A stretch of 64,000 nucleotides of DNA. Source: Cellulophaga algicola DSM 14237 (lineage in GTDB: Bacteria; Bacteroidota; Bacteroidia; Flavobacteriales; Flavobacteriaceae). The stretch spans positions 1,674,001-1,738,000 of the forward strand of contig NC_014934.1 in the NCBI RefSeq assembly GCF_000186265.1, in the 5' to 3' direction. The notes under the pieces are model-generated. The model was not told the origin of the DNA. It worked only from the letters and a program-made list of their open reading frames with translations, and did not search any database. Below are positions 32,701 to 39,377 of the stretch, piece after piece. Every line of letters starts with the position of its first letter. The first letter of the stretch is position 1. Position numbers and translations under genes: made by a program.

Positions 32701-35700
32701 CCACTAGCTACGTTTACGATAATTTGCGTGGTACATTCACTTCCGTAATTTACCTCAACGGTATGGTTTCCAGCGGCAATAGTATTAAATACATTTGCTG
32801 TAGTTCCAGTTTGTGGTGTTCCACCATCAATTGAATACGTATAAGAAGCATCAAAAGGAGTGATGGTTATGTTGCCTGTTCCCTCACAATTGTAAGTTAC
32901 ACTACTTGATAATGTTGGTGCAATTGGTAATGGATCAATAATGACGTCACTTAAAGTAACAACACAAGTAATTGCTGCTGCATCTCTTACACGAATGGTA
33001 TAAGTACCATCGGTTAACCCTGTAAATACAGTTCCACCGGTAGTTGAAGCAGTCCAAGTTCCTCCATTAATACTGTATTGGTAATCACCAGAACCACCAG
33101 CTGTAGGGGTTATACTTCCTACGGTAATTTCTGCTTCACCAGCAGGCAAACAGGTATAGTCTTTTGTTTGAACGGCTTCTGCAGTAATTGCATTAGGTTC
33201 GTTTATGACAACACTTAGAGGTTGTGTACATAAATCTGCATCTTGAACTAACACTTGATAGGTTCCAGCTACTAAATTTGGAAAGTTTGAAGATGTTGTT
33301 TGATAAGTCGTCCCATTATCAATACTGTAACGATATGGAGCATTACCACCTGTTACGGCTAAAGATATAGCACCATCAGTACCTCCAAAACACGTAACAT
33401 CTGTTAGGGTTTCTGTGATTGCAATAGGTGCATTTTTGATGATAGTAATATCAAACATATCAAAACAGAATCCTGTTGCACCTGCATGATCACGTACATA
33501 TACATCATAATCACCTGCTGCAGCAATAGCAATAGGATTGGTTGTAGCAAAATCACTAGCTACAGGAGTTACCCCATCTGCTACAATAGCATAGACATAA
33601 TTAGCATCACCACCAGTAGCGGTAATAGTAACAGCTGTACTTGTAGCACAAGTTGTAATAGCACTAGCTGAAGCAGTGACGCTTAATTCTGGTGCAATTG
33701 TAATATTTTGAGGAGTTGTTGTACATCCTAATTCATCTTTTACATTGATGATATACGTACCAGAAGCTAAGTTGTTAAATACATAGGAACTTGCTGTGGT
33801 AGGCGTTGGAGCTACAAACGGACCATTATTGATACTGAACAGTAAACCGCCATTACCTCCGGAAGCATTTACGGTAATAGTACCGTCACTTGCTCCAGAA
33901 TAACAAACAGAAGGTGTTGCTGTAAAAGTCAAAGCCGTAGGTGCTGTAATGGTAATAGCTGTATTTATAGGATCTTCACAACCACTATTATCTCTTGCAA
34001 TAACAATATATTGACCTGCAGTAACATTCGTAAAAATTTTATTAGCACCGTTGGTTGCAAAGTCATACGTTCCAATTACTGTTCCCGCAGTATCTTCTAA
34101 TTGATACACATAGGTTGGTGTACCTCCTGTTGCGTTTGCAGATATGGTAGCTCCGGTATTTGAGCAGGTAAAAGGGTTGGATATTACAGCTGTGGTATTT
34201 ACAGCGGTTGGTTGTGTAATTGTTCTTGTTATTTGTTGAATACAAGTAACATCATCTACTCTTCTAATATCAATAGTGGCTGTGCCAGCACCCAATACTT
34301 GTGGCGTAGTTACTGGAGAAACTAGTGATGTGGTATAATTTACACCATCTGTAGAATATTCGAATCCATCTGTAGCATCAAAATTTAATACTTCAAAAGT
34401 TATGGTCCCATCTGTACCACCAAAACACGTTACGTTTGTTGAAGAAATATAATTAGCTTCAAAAGCTTTATCATTTTCAACAGTTACTAAGTTTTCTACA
34501 AATAATTCACATACTTCAGGAATTTGATAGACCTCTATATCATCGATTGCTAAATCATTACCATCATTACCCACTTTATCTGTTCTAATAACAAACTCTA
34601 ATGAGGTATTAGCACCAGGGTTTAGATCTGCTGCAAACTCTGTCCAATCGCTCCCACCTGTATTTTTAGCAATATCTCCAGTTCGAATGGTTTGAACAGG
34701 AGTTCCAGTACCTGTTTCTTGTATTTCAATTATTAAGTTAGGATCTAATCCAGAACTAGTACTTTTTAAGAGGTTTAGTATCCATAAGGAAACTCTTAAA
34801 GGTTGGTTTGGAATAATATCATTTATTGTTTTTGTGTAAATTACTTGTCCTGTTGCTGGTGTACCAACATTAATAACTAAGTAACGACCGTTACCTGTTC
34901 TGGTACCGGTAGTATGGTCAATAGGATTTATCCAAGAGCCAAAAGGAGAAACTAATCTGCTTGTTACTGTATATTCATAGTCATTAATATTACTATTGCT
35001 ATCACCTGGTGCATTTCCAGTTTGATCTTCATAGGTATACCCTACAGTATTTATACTAGAAGTAGTTGCACCAGAACCAAAATTTTCTACCAATAATAAA
35101 CTTGGCGTTGGCGGAGTTTGAGAGGTGTAATTCGTAGTAATGGTATACGTACCTGAAGCTATACTACTAAAAATATTAGAGGTTTCATCAGGACTATTTA
35201 AGACACCATCTATTTCATACGTATAATCATAGGTGCTAATATTTGAATTTAAAGTAATATTCCCAGTACCATCACAATTGTAATCTACCACCGGAGTTAT
35301 AACAGGTTCTACGGGAGCATCTTCTACATATACATCCATTGCAAACTCACAACCAAGAGCATCTTTTACCACTACAGTATTATAATTTCCTGGAGGAAGT
35401 ATTGCAGTACTTGCGGTACCAAAAGTTGTTCCACCATCAAAACTGTAGGTGAACGGTGCTTGACCACCAACAACATTGGTAATACGTACTTCTGCACCTG
35501 CGGGATTACAAGTTACATCTCTAGATACCCCTGCAGAAGCAGTTAGGGTTGCTGTTTCTGTTATGGTATGGGTTTCTGTTATATTACAACCAGAACTATC
35601 TGTTACAACAATATTATAAGTACCTGCTCCTAAGCCAACAAAGCTTGGAGTGTCTTGCGTTGTTGTACCACCATTAATACTATATTCAAAAGGACCAATA

Positions 35701-38700
35701 CCATTTGTAGTGCTTATCGTGATACTAGCATCATTATTTCCGCTACACGTAACAGGAGAATCATCATTAATAGAAATGGTCATACCACCCAAATCTTCTA
35801 TGGTAACGGCATTAGATTCTATAAAACAGTTATTAGCATCTACAACAATAAATTCATAAGTACCTTCTTCGCCTGCAAAGTATTCATCAATACCATCATC
35901 ATCCGTATCTCTATATCCAAATTTAAAAATAGGATCTGTGGTATATTCTGATGCAGGAACATCACCCAAAGTACTGTATAAATCGGTACCATTGACACTC
36001 CAAATAGCATAACTATATTCAGGATTAGGGAATCCGCCTTCAGGGGTCAATGTTATAGTACCAGCGGTACAGCCAATATTTGCTATTAATGCGGCTGTTA
36101 ACCTTAAATCATCAACCTTCGTTACTGTTATATTTTGTGTACTAGTACAGCCATCTTGTGTGGTAACAATTACCGTATAGTCATCAGGATTTAAGTTTTC
36201 AAATGTATAGTTATTTGATGTTTGAGCTGTTACAAGATTTACTCTGGTTCCTGTACCATAGGAATGCGTAGTACCATCGTTAAATCTCAAATCATAGGTA
36301 TAGTTAGCTCTTACATTTAGGGTTTGTATATTAATTATTCCTAAAGTGTAACAATTCTGTGGTGTGGTAGATAAATTAACGGTAAAGTCTCGGTCTCTTA
36401 TTCCTATTTCTGGGGATTGAAACTCACAAGAATTTGCAATTGGATTTCCTGAACTGTCTAATTGACGAATGTCTACCCTATAGTTCCCTGCAATAGCAAT
36501 ATCAAAACTATTTCCGTTGTTTGCGCTAAAAGGAACTTGTATGCTATTAGCATCTAAATTAATTAACTGAAAGCCATATCCAGAACCAAGATTGGTTATG
36601 GTAATATTTCCATCTGTATCACAAAAAATATCTCTAGTGGTTGTATCTACTGGTAAGTCGTTCTTAAAGGCACTAAAATAATAGCGACTAGAACACCCAT
36701 TTAAATAATTAATTACTAATCTATAATCCCCAGAATCAGTAAGTGTAAAGGCATTTCCTGTGGCTATGGTTGAATAACAACTATTTCCTTTATTAGGACA
36801 AGCAGGATCTGTAGAGGTACAACTAGTATTTAATTCTTGCCATTCTAAACTTACAGCATCTGGAATGTTTATTTCTATTAACTCTGTATCTGCTGACCCG
36901 CATAAGAAAATATTAGCCAAATACTCACCATCAATAGAACATCTTAATATTTCACCTTGAATATCATTTGAAATATCTGCGTCACTATTTCTATCGTTAA
37001 AAAAGTCTATGATAGGATTTGTTTGGGTTGTTCCAAAAAATTCTACAGTAATGATCTCTTGGAAACCTTTACAAGGATCTGCAACTATTTTGTCTACTAT
37101 ATAGATTCCAGGTTCTGTAACTGTTAATGTACTTAAATCTCCATCAGGATTACCATCATTTAAAACGGTATCAACACCTAAATCTATTACGTTGTTTTCA
37201 TTAACATCTCTGTACCAGATATAATCATCAAAATTATCTCCAGCATTTAAAATAACATTATCACCACAAAGTTGTACTGTTCTAGAAAAGTCACAATCGG
37301 ACAAATCATCTAGTAAAAAGTTGGTAGCACCCGGCGTTATAAACCCACAAGAATCAAAATCTGTAACACTTGGATCATCTGTAATTACATTATCATTATC
37401 TACTCCTTGATAGGTAGAATATGCTAAATTCTGAATTTGGTTGGTACACGCATTGACAAAATCAAAGCAGTTTTCTGCCACTTTAACTTCCATGCGAATG
37501 GTCTCCACAGGAGCACCTTCAATGATTAAATTATCTGGTATGGTAAATACGATAGTTCGTGTAGTAGCGTCATAAACGTAGGTAACTCCAGGAGGTAAAT
37601 TTCCTGAAGTTGCTAAGGCTGCTTCATTTAAAGTTATATTTTGAGGTAAAACATCGCGAATTGTATAGCTTGTAGCATCATCATTCCCTACATTTTCAAA
37701 AGATAATATATATTTTAAATTATCCCCTAAATTTACGCCAGAGCCTGTTAAATCTACAGTTTCTGCTAAATTTGTCACTCTTTTTTCAAGAATAATTTTA
37801 GGTTCAATAATTTCAATATTAAACGAGTTGAAAAAAGGATAGTATTGATCTCCGTTAGAGGTAAACCTAAATGTTGCCTGTGTGGCATTATTATCAATAA
37901 TAGAATTACCACTATTGGTTAAATTAAAAATGTCAGTATCATATCCTAAGGTATTTATACTATTAGGATTTCTGTTGGTAGTTACTGTTCCATTGGAAGA
38001 AATATTACTATTAAAAAAGTTGTTGGAAGGGTTTGCACCGTTATTAATAGTGGTAAAAGGATCTGTTGTTTTCTCTCTAATACGAAGTCTATCTCCTGTA
38101 ATTGAAAAATCTCCTTCTAATGCTGCTGCCCCAATATTTGCATTTACGTATCCTGCTGGGATTGTTTTGAATCCAGAATAGTTAATATCTACGTTTGGAT
38201 TGCCAGAATTGACTCTTGCAAAACCATCAAAAGTGGTAATTAATTTACCACTAAGTGTTGGGTTCTCATATACGATTACTAAGGTCCACCCCCCTGCAGC
38301 ACCACCGGATAGTGATCCTACAACAGAACGGACATTGGCTACAGTATATTCTCCTGTTGGGTCTGCCATAGGAGTCATTAAGTTGGTTATTTCTGCATAA
38401 CATGCATAAGGACTATTAGCCCTGTTTTGATTATCAGTTGCGGTAAAACCATCATATAAAACTTCATCTGCAGTAATGTCTACATAGGAGCCTCCTGGTA
38501 TTTTTAATTTTACACTGTTAAAATCATTTTGTCTGTTTGTTCCTAAAGATTGGCTTGCTTGCTCACTAGGGTAGGTTGCAGACCAATATAAAGCAGCATA
38601 CCGTATTAAATTACAATCAACATTAGGGAAATTTAATGAGGCAGAACTAGAACTAAATGTTGAGGTATCGCTATCAACATCAATATACTGCATGTCTTTA

Positions 38701-39014
38701 AAATCATTAAAATTATAAAAACCACCTGTTTCATTATCATAGTAATTGGAAGGTTCATTTGAGTTTACCCGAAGATTTTGATTGTTATAAGCATCTTCTG
38801 GTTCGGTAGTAGAAGTACCACCATCTCTATTAACAATGTTATTGGCAATAAAGATTAAATCACCTTTAATATTATTTTGATACCTGAAGTTATCTCCAGA
38901 AGGATACGTTCTTGTAAAAGGCGTATATTCTTGACTAAATCCAAGTTGTGTTGCACCAGCGAAACTTAATAGCGCTAGTATGACGTATGATTTTCTTAAA
39001 AACAAAGTTCTCAT
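20769..39014 (-). CDS. sprB: SprB: giant mobile cell-surface gliding adhesin
   Basis: A 6081-residue cell-surface adhesin, comparable with the roughly 6.5-thousand-residue F. johnsoniae SprB that is carried along helical tracks during gliding. The N-terminal signal peptide ends at about residue 28 (LGFSQE). A beta-rich head precedes a DUF11-like domain around 405-515. Then come dozens of SprB repeats, each with a conserved 'tC-x-G..dG' start, a 'GG..PY.YS' core and 'GtYtv.v.D..GC' end. A jelly-roll-like insert lies around 1300-1505. The last 85 or so residues ('EIPNFFTPNNDSQNDTW' ... 'GHFTLYR') are the type-B gliding-motility C-terminal sorting domain, so export is by T9SS. Two long internal duplications are nearly identical (listed separately). 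The small open frames on the other strand are shadows. Confidence 0.96.
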   Translation of the reverse strand: MRTLFLRKSYVILALLSFAGATQLGFSQEYTPFTRTYPSGDNFRYQNNIKGDLIFIANNIVNRDGGTSTTEPEDAYNNQNLRVNSNEPSNYYDNETGGFYNFNDFKDMQYIDVDSDTSTFSSSSASLNFPNVDCNLIRYAALYWSATYPSEQASQSLGTNRQNDFNSVKLKIPGGSYVDITADEVLYDGFTATDNQNRANSPYACYAEITNLMTPMADPTGEYTVANVRSVVGSLSGGAAGGWTLVIVYENPTLSGKLITTFDGFARVNSGNPNVDINYSGFKTIPAGYVNANIGAAALEGDFSITGDRLRIREKTTDPFTTINNGANPSNNFFNSNISSNGTVTTNRNPNSINTLGYDTDIFNLTNSGNSIIDNNATQATFRFTSNGDQYYPFFNSFNIEIIEPKIILEKRVTNLAETVDLTGSGVNLGDNLKYILSFENVGNDDATSYTIRDVLPQNITLNEAALATSGNLPPGVTYVYDATTRTIVFTIPDNLIIEGAPVETIRMEVKVAENCFDFVNACTNQIQNLAYSTYQGVDNDNVITDDPSVTDFDSCGFITPGATNFLLDDLSDCDFSRTVQLCGDNVILNAGDNFDDYIWYRDVNENNVIDLGVDTVLNDGNPDGDLSTLTVTEPGIYIVDKIVADPCKGFQEIITVEFFGTTQTNPIIDFFNDRNSDADISNDIQGEILRCSIDGEYLANIFLCGSADTELIEINIPDAVSLEWQELNTSCTSTDPACPNKGNSCYSTIATGNAFTLTDSGDYRLVINYLNGCSSRYYFSAFKNDLPVDTTTRDIFCDTDGNITITNLGSGYGFQLINLDANSIQVPFSANNGNSFDIAIAGNYRVDIRQLDSSGNPIANSCEFQSPEIGIRDRDFTVNLSTTPQNCYTLGIINIQTLNVRANYTYDLRFNDGTTHSYGTGTRVNLVTAQTSNNYTFENLNPDDYTVIVTTQDGCTSTQNITVTKVDDLRLTAALIANIGCTAGTITLTPEGGFPNPEYSYAIWSVNGTDLYSTLGDVPASEYTTDPIFKFGYRDTDDDGIDEYFAGEEGTYEFIVVDANNCFIESNAVTIEDLGGMTISINDDSPVTCSGNNDASITISTTNGIGPFEYSINGGTTTQDTPSFVGLGAGTYNIVVTDSSGCNITETHTITETATLTASAGVSRDVTCNPAGAEVRITNVVGGQAPFTYSFDGGTTFGTASTAILPPGNYNTVVVKDALGCEFAMDVYVEDAPVEPVITPVVDYNCDGTGNITLNSNISTYDYTYEIDGVLNSPDETSNIFSSIASGTYTITTNYTSQTPPTPSLLLVENFGSGATTSSINTVGYTYEDQTGNAPGDSNSNINDYEYTVTSRLVSPFGSWINPIDHTTGTRTGNGRYLVINVGTPATGQVIYTKTINDIIPNQPLRVSLWILNLLKSTSSGLDPNLIIEIQETGTGTPVQTIRTGDIAKNTGGSDWTEFAADLNPGANTSLEFVIRTDKVGNDGNDLAIDDIEVYQIPEVCELFVENLVTVENDKAFEANYISSTNVTCFGGTDGTITFEVLNFDATDGFEYSTDGVNYTTSLVSPVTTPQVLGAGTATIDIRRVDDVTCIQQITRTITQPTAVNTTAVISNPFTCSNTGATISANATGGTPTYVYQLEDTAGTVIGTYDFATNGANKIFTNVTAGQYIVIARDNSGCEDPINTAITITAPTALTFTATPSVCYSGASDGTITVNASGGNGGLLFSINNGPFVAPTPTTASSYVFNNLASGTYIINVKDELGCTTTPQNITIAPELSVTASASAITTCATSTAVTITATGGDANYVYAIVADGVTPVASDFATTNPIAIAAAGDYDVYVRDHAGATGFCFDMFDITIIKNAPIAITETLTDVTCFGGTDGAISLAVTGGNAPYRYSIDNGTTYQTTSSNFPNLVAGTYQVLVQDADLCTQPLSVVINEPNAITAEAVQTKDYTCLPAGEAEITVGSITPTAGGSGDYQYSINGGTWTASTTGGTVFTGLTDGTYTIRVRDAAAITCVVTLSDVIIDPLPIAPTLSSSVTYNCEGTGNITITPFDASYTYSIDGGTPQTGTTANVFNTIAAGNHTVEVNYGSECTTQIIVNVASGRAFTASISAPINITCFGESNGGFTINASNFGTAGFEYSLDGTTFVGPFTSAETVTGLTAQNYSITVRDVSSPTTCTIPLTQNLTQPNAITATASITTPFTCANTGATITAVANGGTPTYTYQLETNTGTISRAYQPTATFNNVPANASGENYVVRILDSRNCTNVTLPAVTVDAPEVPTFTATPTACYSGASDGEIVVNVTGGNGNLIFSIDNGPFVAPTPTTAFTYTFTNLASGDHIVNVQDGYGCSAASQTITINPELSVTASASAITTCATSTDVTITATGGDANYVYAIVADGVTPVASDFATTNPIAIAAAGDYDVYVRDHAGATGFCFDMFDITIIKNAPIAITETLTDVTCFGGTDGAISLAVTGGNAPYRYSIDNGATYQTTSSSFPNLIAGTYQVLVQDADLCTEPLSVVINEPNAITAEAVQTKDYTCLPSGEAEITVGSIAPTAGGSGDYQYSINGGAWTASTTGGTVFTGLTDGTYSIDVRDAAAITCVVTLSDVIIDPLPIAPTLTSSVTYNCEGTGNITIAPFDASYTYSIDGGTPQTGTTANVFNTIAAGNHTIEVNYGSECTTQIIVNVASGRAFTASISAPINITCFGESNGGFTINASNFGAGGFEYSLDGTTFVGPFTSAETVTGLTAQNYSITVRDVSSPTTCTIPLTQNLTQPNAITATASITTPFTCANTGATITAVANGGTPTYTYQLETNTGTILRAYQTTATFTNVPANASGENYVVRILDSRNCTNVTLPAVTVDAPEVPTFTATPTACYSGANDGTIQVDITSTPGNENFQFSINGGAWITPSPVSATTYTFTGLANGSYTIDVKDGFGCDAVQETVVLTPQLVVTTTVLDVSSCNDGRITVNATGGNGTLVYAIVPANTDPTGLYTTSNSLTVTNAMATANPAGYDVYVLDNNGVSSLCSFTEEDIIVNTAATLTISGTPTDPECYDGLGSIDALAAGGNMPYTYALTDLSPADGIDYSVSYSNINATTNAFSGIGVGNYEITITDVNGCSLTSAIITINNAVEITADITPILPVVCDDPDPLLYGFEFTNVVTPTGTIEYSADGGTTWQNSNELRGYPSGTAVNPSIRVTLASGTICQKDFPRYIIPYPLDSLDITLFPQILDCNDLQVTVRGSNGDDTNGYRYTYTDDPASFGTSTPVWTARIPAGTSHTFANIDPTTPQLPGLPLLVPGRTYVFYVEDTAGCIRQSNVNVNDVVSNIPIVITTEVIPSCFSATPGVGNGEIIFTLNPTTSSTQMRWEVYLLGNLSPTAVSGAIVPAPASNVPYSNTIIVPDLAEGEYYIEVWQTDGTTDTCRGGSENVLVDELRELTATAAPTRDISCNLPGLITVSAINGGGGAPYTFDVLYPDGTTTLTGLTSNPIQIPVNSPAGDYIVTLNDQYGCPVTLAPVTLGLTPKPTITVTQDNCAAPISLEAVGTSAAGNLRYAIVAAGDPMPTSYLDNNGLFTNVTPGSYNVYVIDGNGCTAEETAYIVNPVLSAKAELTKLLDCTGTPDATITIEALTGSGNYEYSISGAATVAQTTLTSPFVYDASAAGDYIITIYDTATPSSVSCNRVFTVNVPVRVEPVISTTAATPITCIGDNDGTITITAVDNGTGPYTFEITSLDGTPQTIAPTSSTNTTAEFTGLVPTATAAGYVVTVTGDATTNACTTDSAAIQIAEPTAVVVTIDPLVDVVQFTCTPSTNTDNNASITVNTVSGGSGTYVRYIFENTTTSTIVQDGTNTIYTETNRAGGNYTISVYDDNGCIGTATATIDAFDELLTIDSAISSAITCSPGNDGEVTITVTSTNSDTTKFEYSNDNGTTWQASSVFPNLGVGTHNFLVRHVDTDCELFTSINITDPNTFTIATPVTTDVICMGTATGTATFTVADATYTGTYSWEVFDDNDTPTNYLDDTSVQTGTSADFTATALLAGGYYVTFAQDGVPTCDNRAPFNIAEPTDALAAGTPTTSPITCIPGTDGVIEIIDVTGGWGGYAYYVSTTANPDPTDASNYVATPKFENLAAGTYEIWVIDSRGCSLQLADITLSLPTAITADLQLNNENCSNFEGEVQVINQTGGQGTNYSYQLQRFDGTAYVNLRPIQTNDTFSNLGAGQYQVIVSDQWGCFAPTANAITLYEEMVPLATVVKAIDCTVDPGGQITISQTGGNGPFNYTGTFPDGTPLTANTDGIFSTLTQNGTYSFTITDATLCSVAISKTLEVAVLPATPTIDAFTNVTCFNAADGTISVSILANGFDPYTFQITSMDGAVATINPTSTTNTSAVFTGLANTIAAGYEITVTAANSCTTTITQTITQPLILDVPTPTVTQFVCATGNTDDNASIDLTGLVTGGSGNYVRYVFVNDATPGTPLQDGSNAEYTETNLAGGNYTITVYDDMGCSDTTTATIDAFDELLTPTITIDEAISCVNAGEDVTINAFGSITDSSTPAGLANYEFRVLPNAFGTSNVFTDLAIGNHVFEVRNINTNCVVTISHTVENPNTFTIATPVTTDVICMGTATGTATFTVDDATYSGTYSWEVFNANTTTTGITGSSPNFTANALLAGDYYVTFTQDGVPTCDNRAPFSIAEPTNALAAGTPIESPITCVPGTDGVIEIIDVTGGWGGYAYYVSTTANPDPTDASNYVATPKFENLAAGTYEIWVIDSRGCSLQLADITLSLPTAITADLQLTNENCSNFEGEVQVINQTGGQGTNYSYQLQRFDGTAYVNLRPIQTNDTFSNLGAGQYQVIVSDQWGCFAPTANAITLYEEMVPLATVVKAIDCTVDPGGQITISQTGGNGPFNYTGTFPDGTPLTANTDGIFSTLTQNGTYSFTITDATLCSVAISKTQEAAVLPATPTIDAFTNVTCFNAADGTISVSILANGFDPYTFQITAMDGTTLTIPTDPTSSTATSAVFTGLANTTGVGYTITVTGTNSCIVTINQTIAQPAAALTVGTPTVSEFDCTTGNTTNYATIALTGLVTGGSGNYVRYVFVNDATPGTPVQDGSNAEYTETNLAGGNYTITVYDDMGCSDTTTATITPFVGISAPTVIIDDTVTCNGDDETITVGITITPATALPNLTYVVSSANGYGQTISSTNSSEQFTGLGIGNYTITITNNDTGCFVSTTHSAKDPKVIEVTAVKVTDETCLNDGVNGGSFNVTIANYTGGYDYQVFRADGTPYSGILSGNTGTALVIDDLPGGSYYVQIIETDATSTFCTDNSNAVTINAPEFPITAVVSEQSNVTCDGNRGSILVDPSGGKGPYTITIASATQTFTETGVQAHIFTGLSAGNFAVTITDAFGCVNDTYSQILVQPDPIVAAISADITLACYGDNTGFVTATVTSGGLGTLQYRLNTYDSTGTVIVTTSAAQTSNTFSGLFSGLYSISIADDVRCSTETPIATITDPVDVFGSLTMTQSITCVNNLELLLTANGGTAPYSFSTDGVSFTAFNNGNEHIFNTLASGNSGAGTYRYYVQDSFNCTSTLSNEIKAEPVAPITIVVDETAATISCNGENTAQLIARASGGLGNYFYELLDTPTSTTPLQGPNTNGIFRNLTAGNYYIKVTSEDCEETTTVITIDEPTPLVYTDDYSAIICAGDTNGYINVSLSGGSGDYLYAISPNLAKFEDTNSFTDLAPGIYTVIAQDKNGCFVQTVYTITAATPIVIDATPTGETCLGSNDGSIDLVLSGGTAPYSTRLKNTSYVANMIRYTDLASGEHTVYVIDDLGCETNVQVTIAQGVNLKATVTPVYECTGDTPNNYLVVTHEDTSVEGLALYQLDDENSTDVRLEPDFTNIAPGNHTLIISLNGCLEIIPFTIENFDPLVLSLENNNINEITAIAAGGDGNYTFYFGDKNNEDDNTMYINESGTYTVTVVDGNGCEAIASIEMEFIDIEIPNFFTPNNDSQNDTWIPQNLEGFPNILMIIFDRYGREVYRLGANDPGWDGLYQDTELPTGDYWYIIKLQGENDEREFVGHFTLYR
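23590..26775 (-). repeat. Internal duplication in sprB, offset about 1.88 kb
   Basis: About 1.3 kb at 23590-24895 recurs almost unchanged at 25478-26775. Matching points (24481 and 26359) are 1878 bases apart, 626 codons, so the reading frame is kept; the left edge is offset by 1887. It encodes the block containing 'NFEGEVQVINQTGGQGTNYS' and 'AIDCTVDPGGQITISQTGG' twice. The segment between copies is less alike. Confidence 0.88.
30350..33690 (-). repeat. Tandem duplication in sprB, period 1764 bp
   Basis: A block of about 1.57 kb (30350-31925) is repeated at 32114-33690. Two widely separated marker points (30362/32126 and 31721/33485) both give an offset of exactly 1764 bases, 588 codons. Differences are scattered single bases, some changing residues. 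The unit encodes about five to six SprB repeats. A duplication this fresh can expand or contract by recombination and is also a place where short-read assembly may fail. Confidence 0.92.
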
Positions 39015-39377
39015 TTGCTGTTTGGTTTGGTATCTAATTGATTATTACAGCCTAAAAGGCGTAATGCTATTTTTGACTTTTAAGGCCAGAGATATACTCA
39101 AAATCACTTTTTTACAGGTGATAGTTGAGTTAACATAACAAATATGATGTAAATTGATATGTTGTAAAATTTATTGTTGTGGTATGGTATTTTTATGTTG
39201 TGTACTGCATTTTATCAATGGTCTCCTTGCGTTTTAGGCTAATTTCCTACAAAGAGGATTCGTTTAAGATTATCGTTCAGTTTATGAAGGTATACTGCAA
39301 TAATTTTGAAGTTTCCACAACGAGAAAAGGCCTTCAGAATTAATCTGAAAGCCTTTATATATTTTAGTTTTGTAGTG
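39015..39377. other. 363-base gap between sprD and sprB
   Basis: No gene is visible. The gap is long for genes that form one operon in F. johnsoniae. It contains the hairpin at 39325-39357 at its sprD end and an AT-rich stretch before the sprB start that could hold a promoter, though no clean TAnnTTTG element was found on the minus strand. Confidence 0.4.
39325..39357 (-). terminator. Terminator-like hairpin after sprD
   Basis: AAAGGC-C-TTCAGA pairs with TCTGAA-A-GCCTTT (12 pairs, one C-A mismatch) around a 5-base loop, 20 bases after the sprD stop on the minus strand. It is followed by a modest T-rich tract, so termination may be partial. It would reduce read-through into sprB. Confidence 0.6.

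Noticed and set aside
20769-39014. About twenty plus-strand open frames opposite sprB (for example 27007-27402)
   Set aside because: They are shadows of the Thr/Val/Gly-rich repeats on the coding strand, lack start context, and repeat themselves wherever sprB is duplicated.
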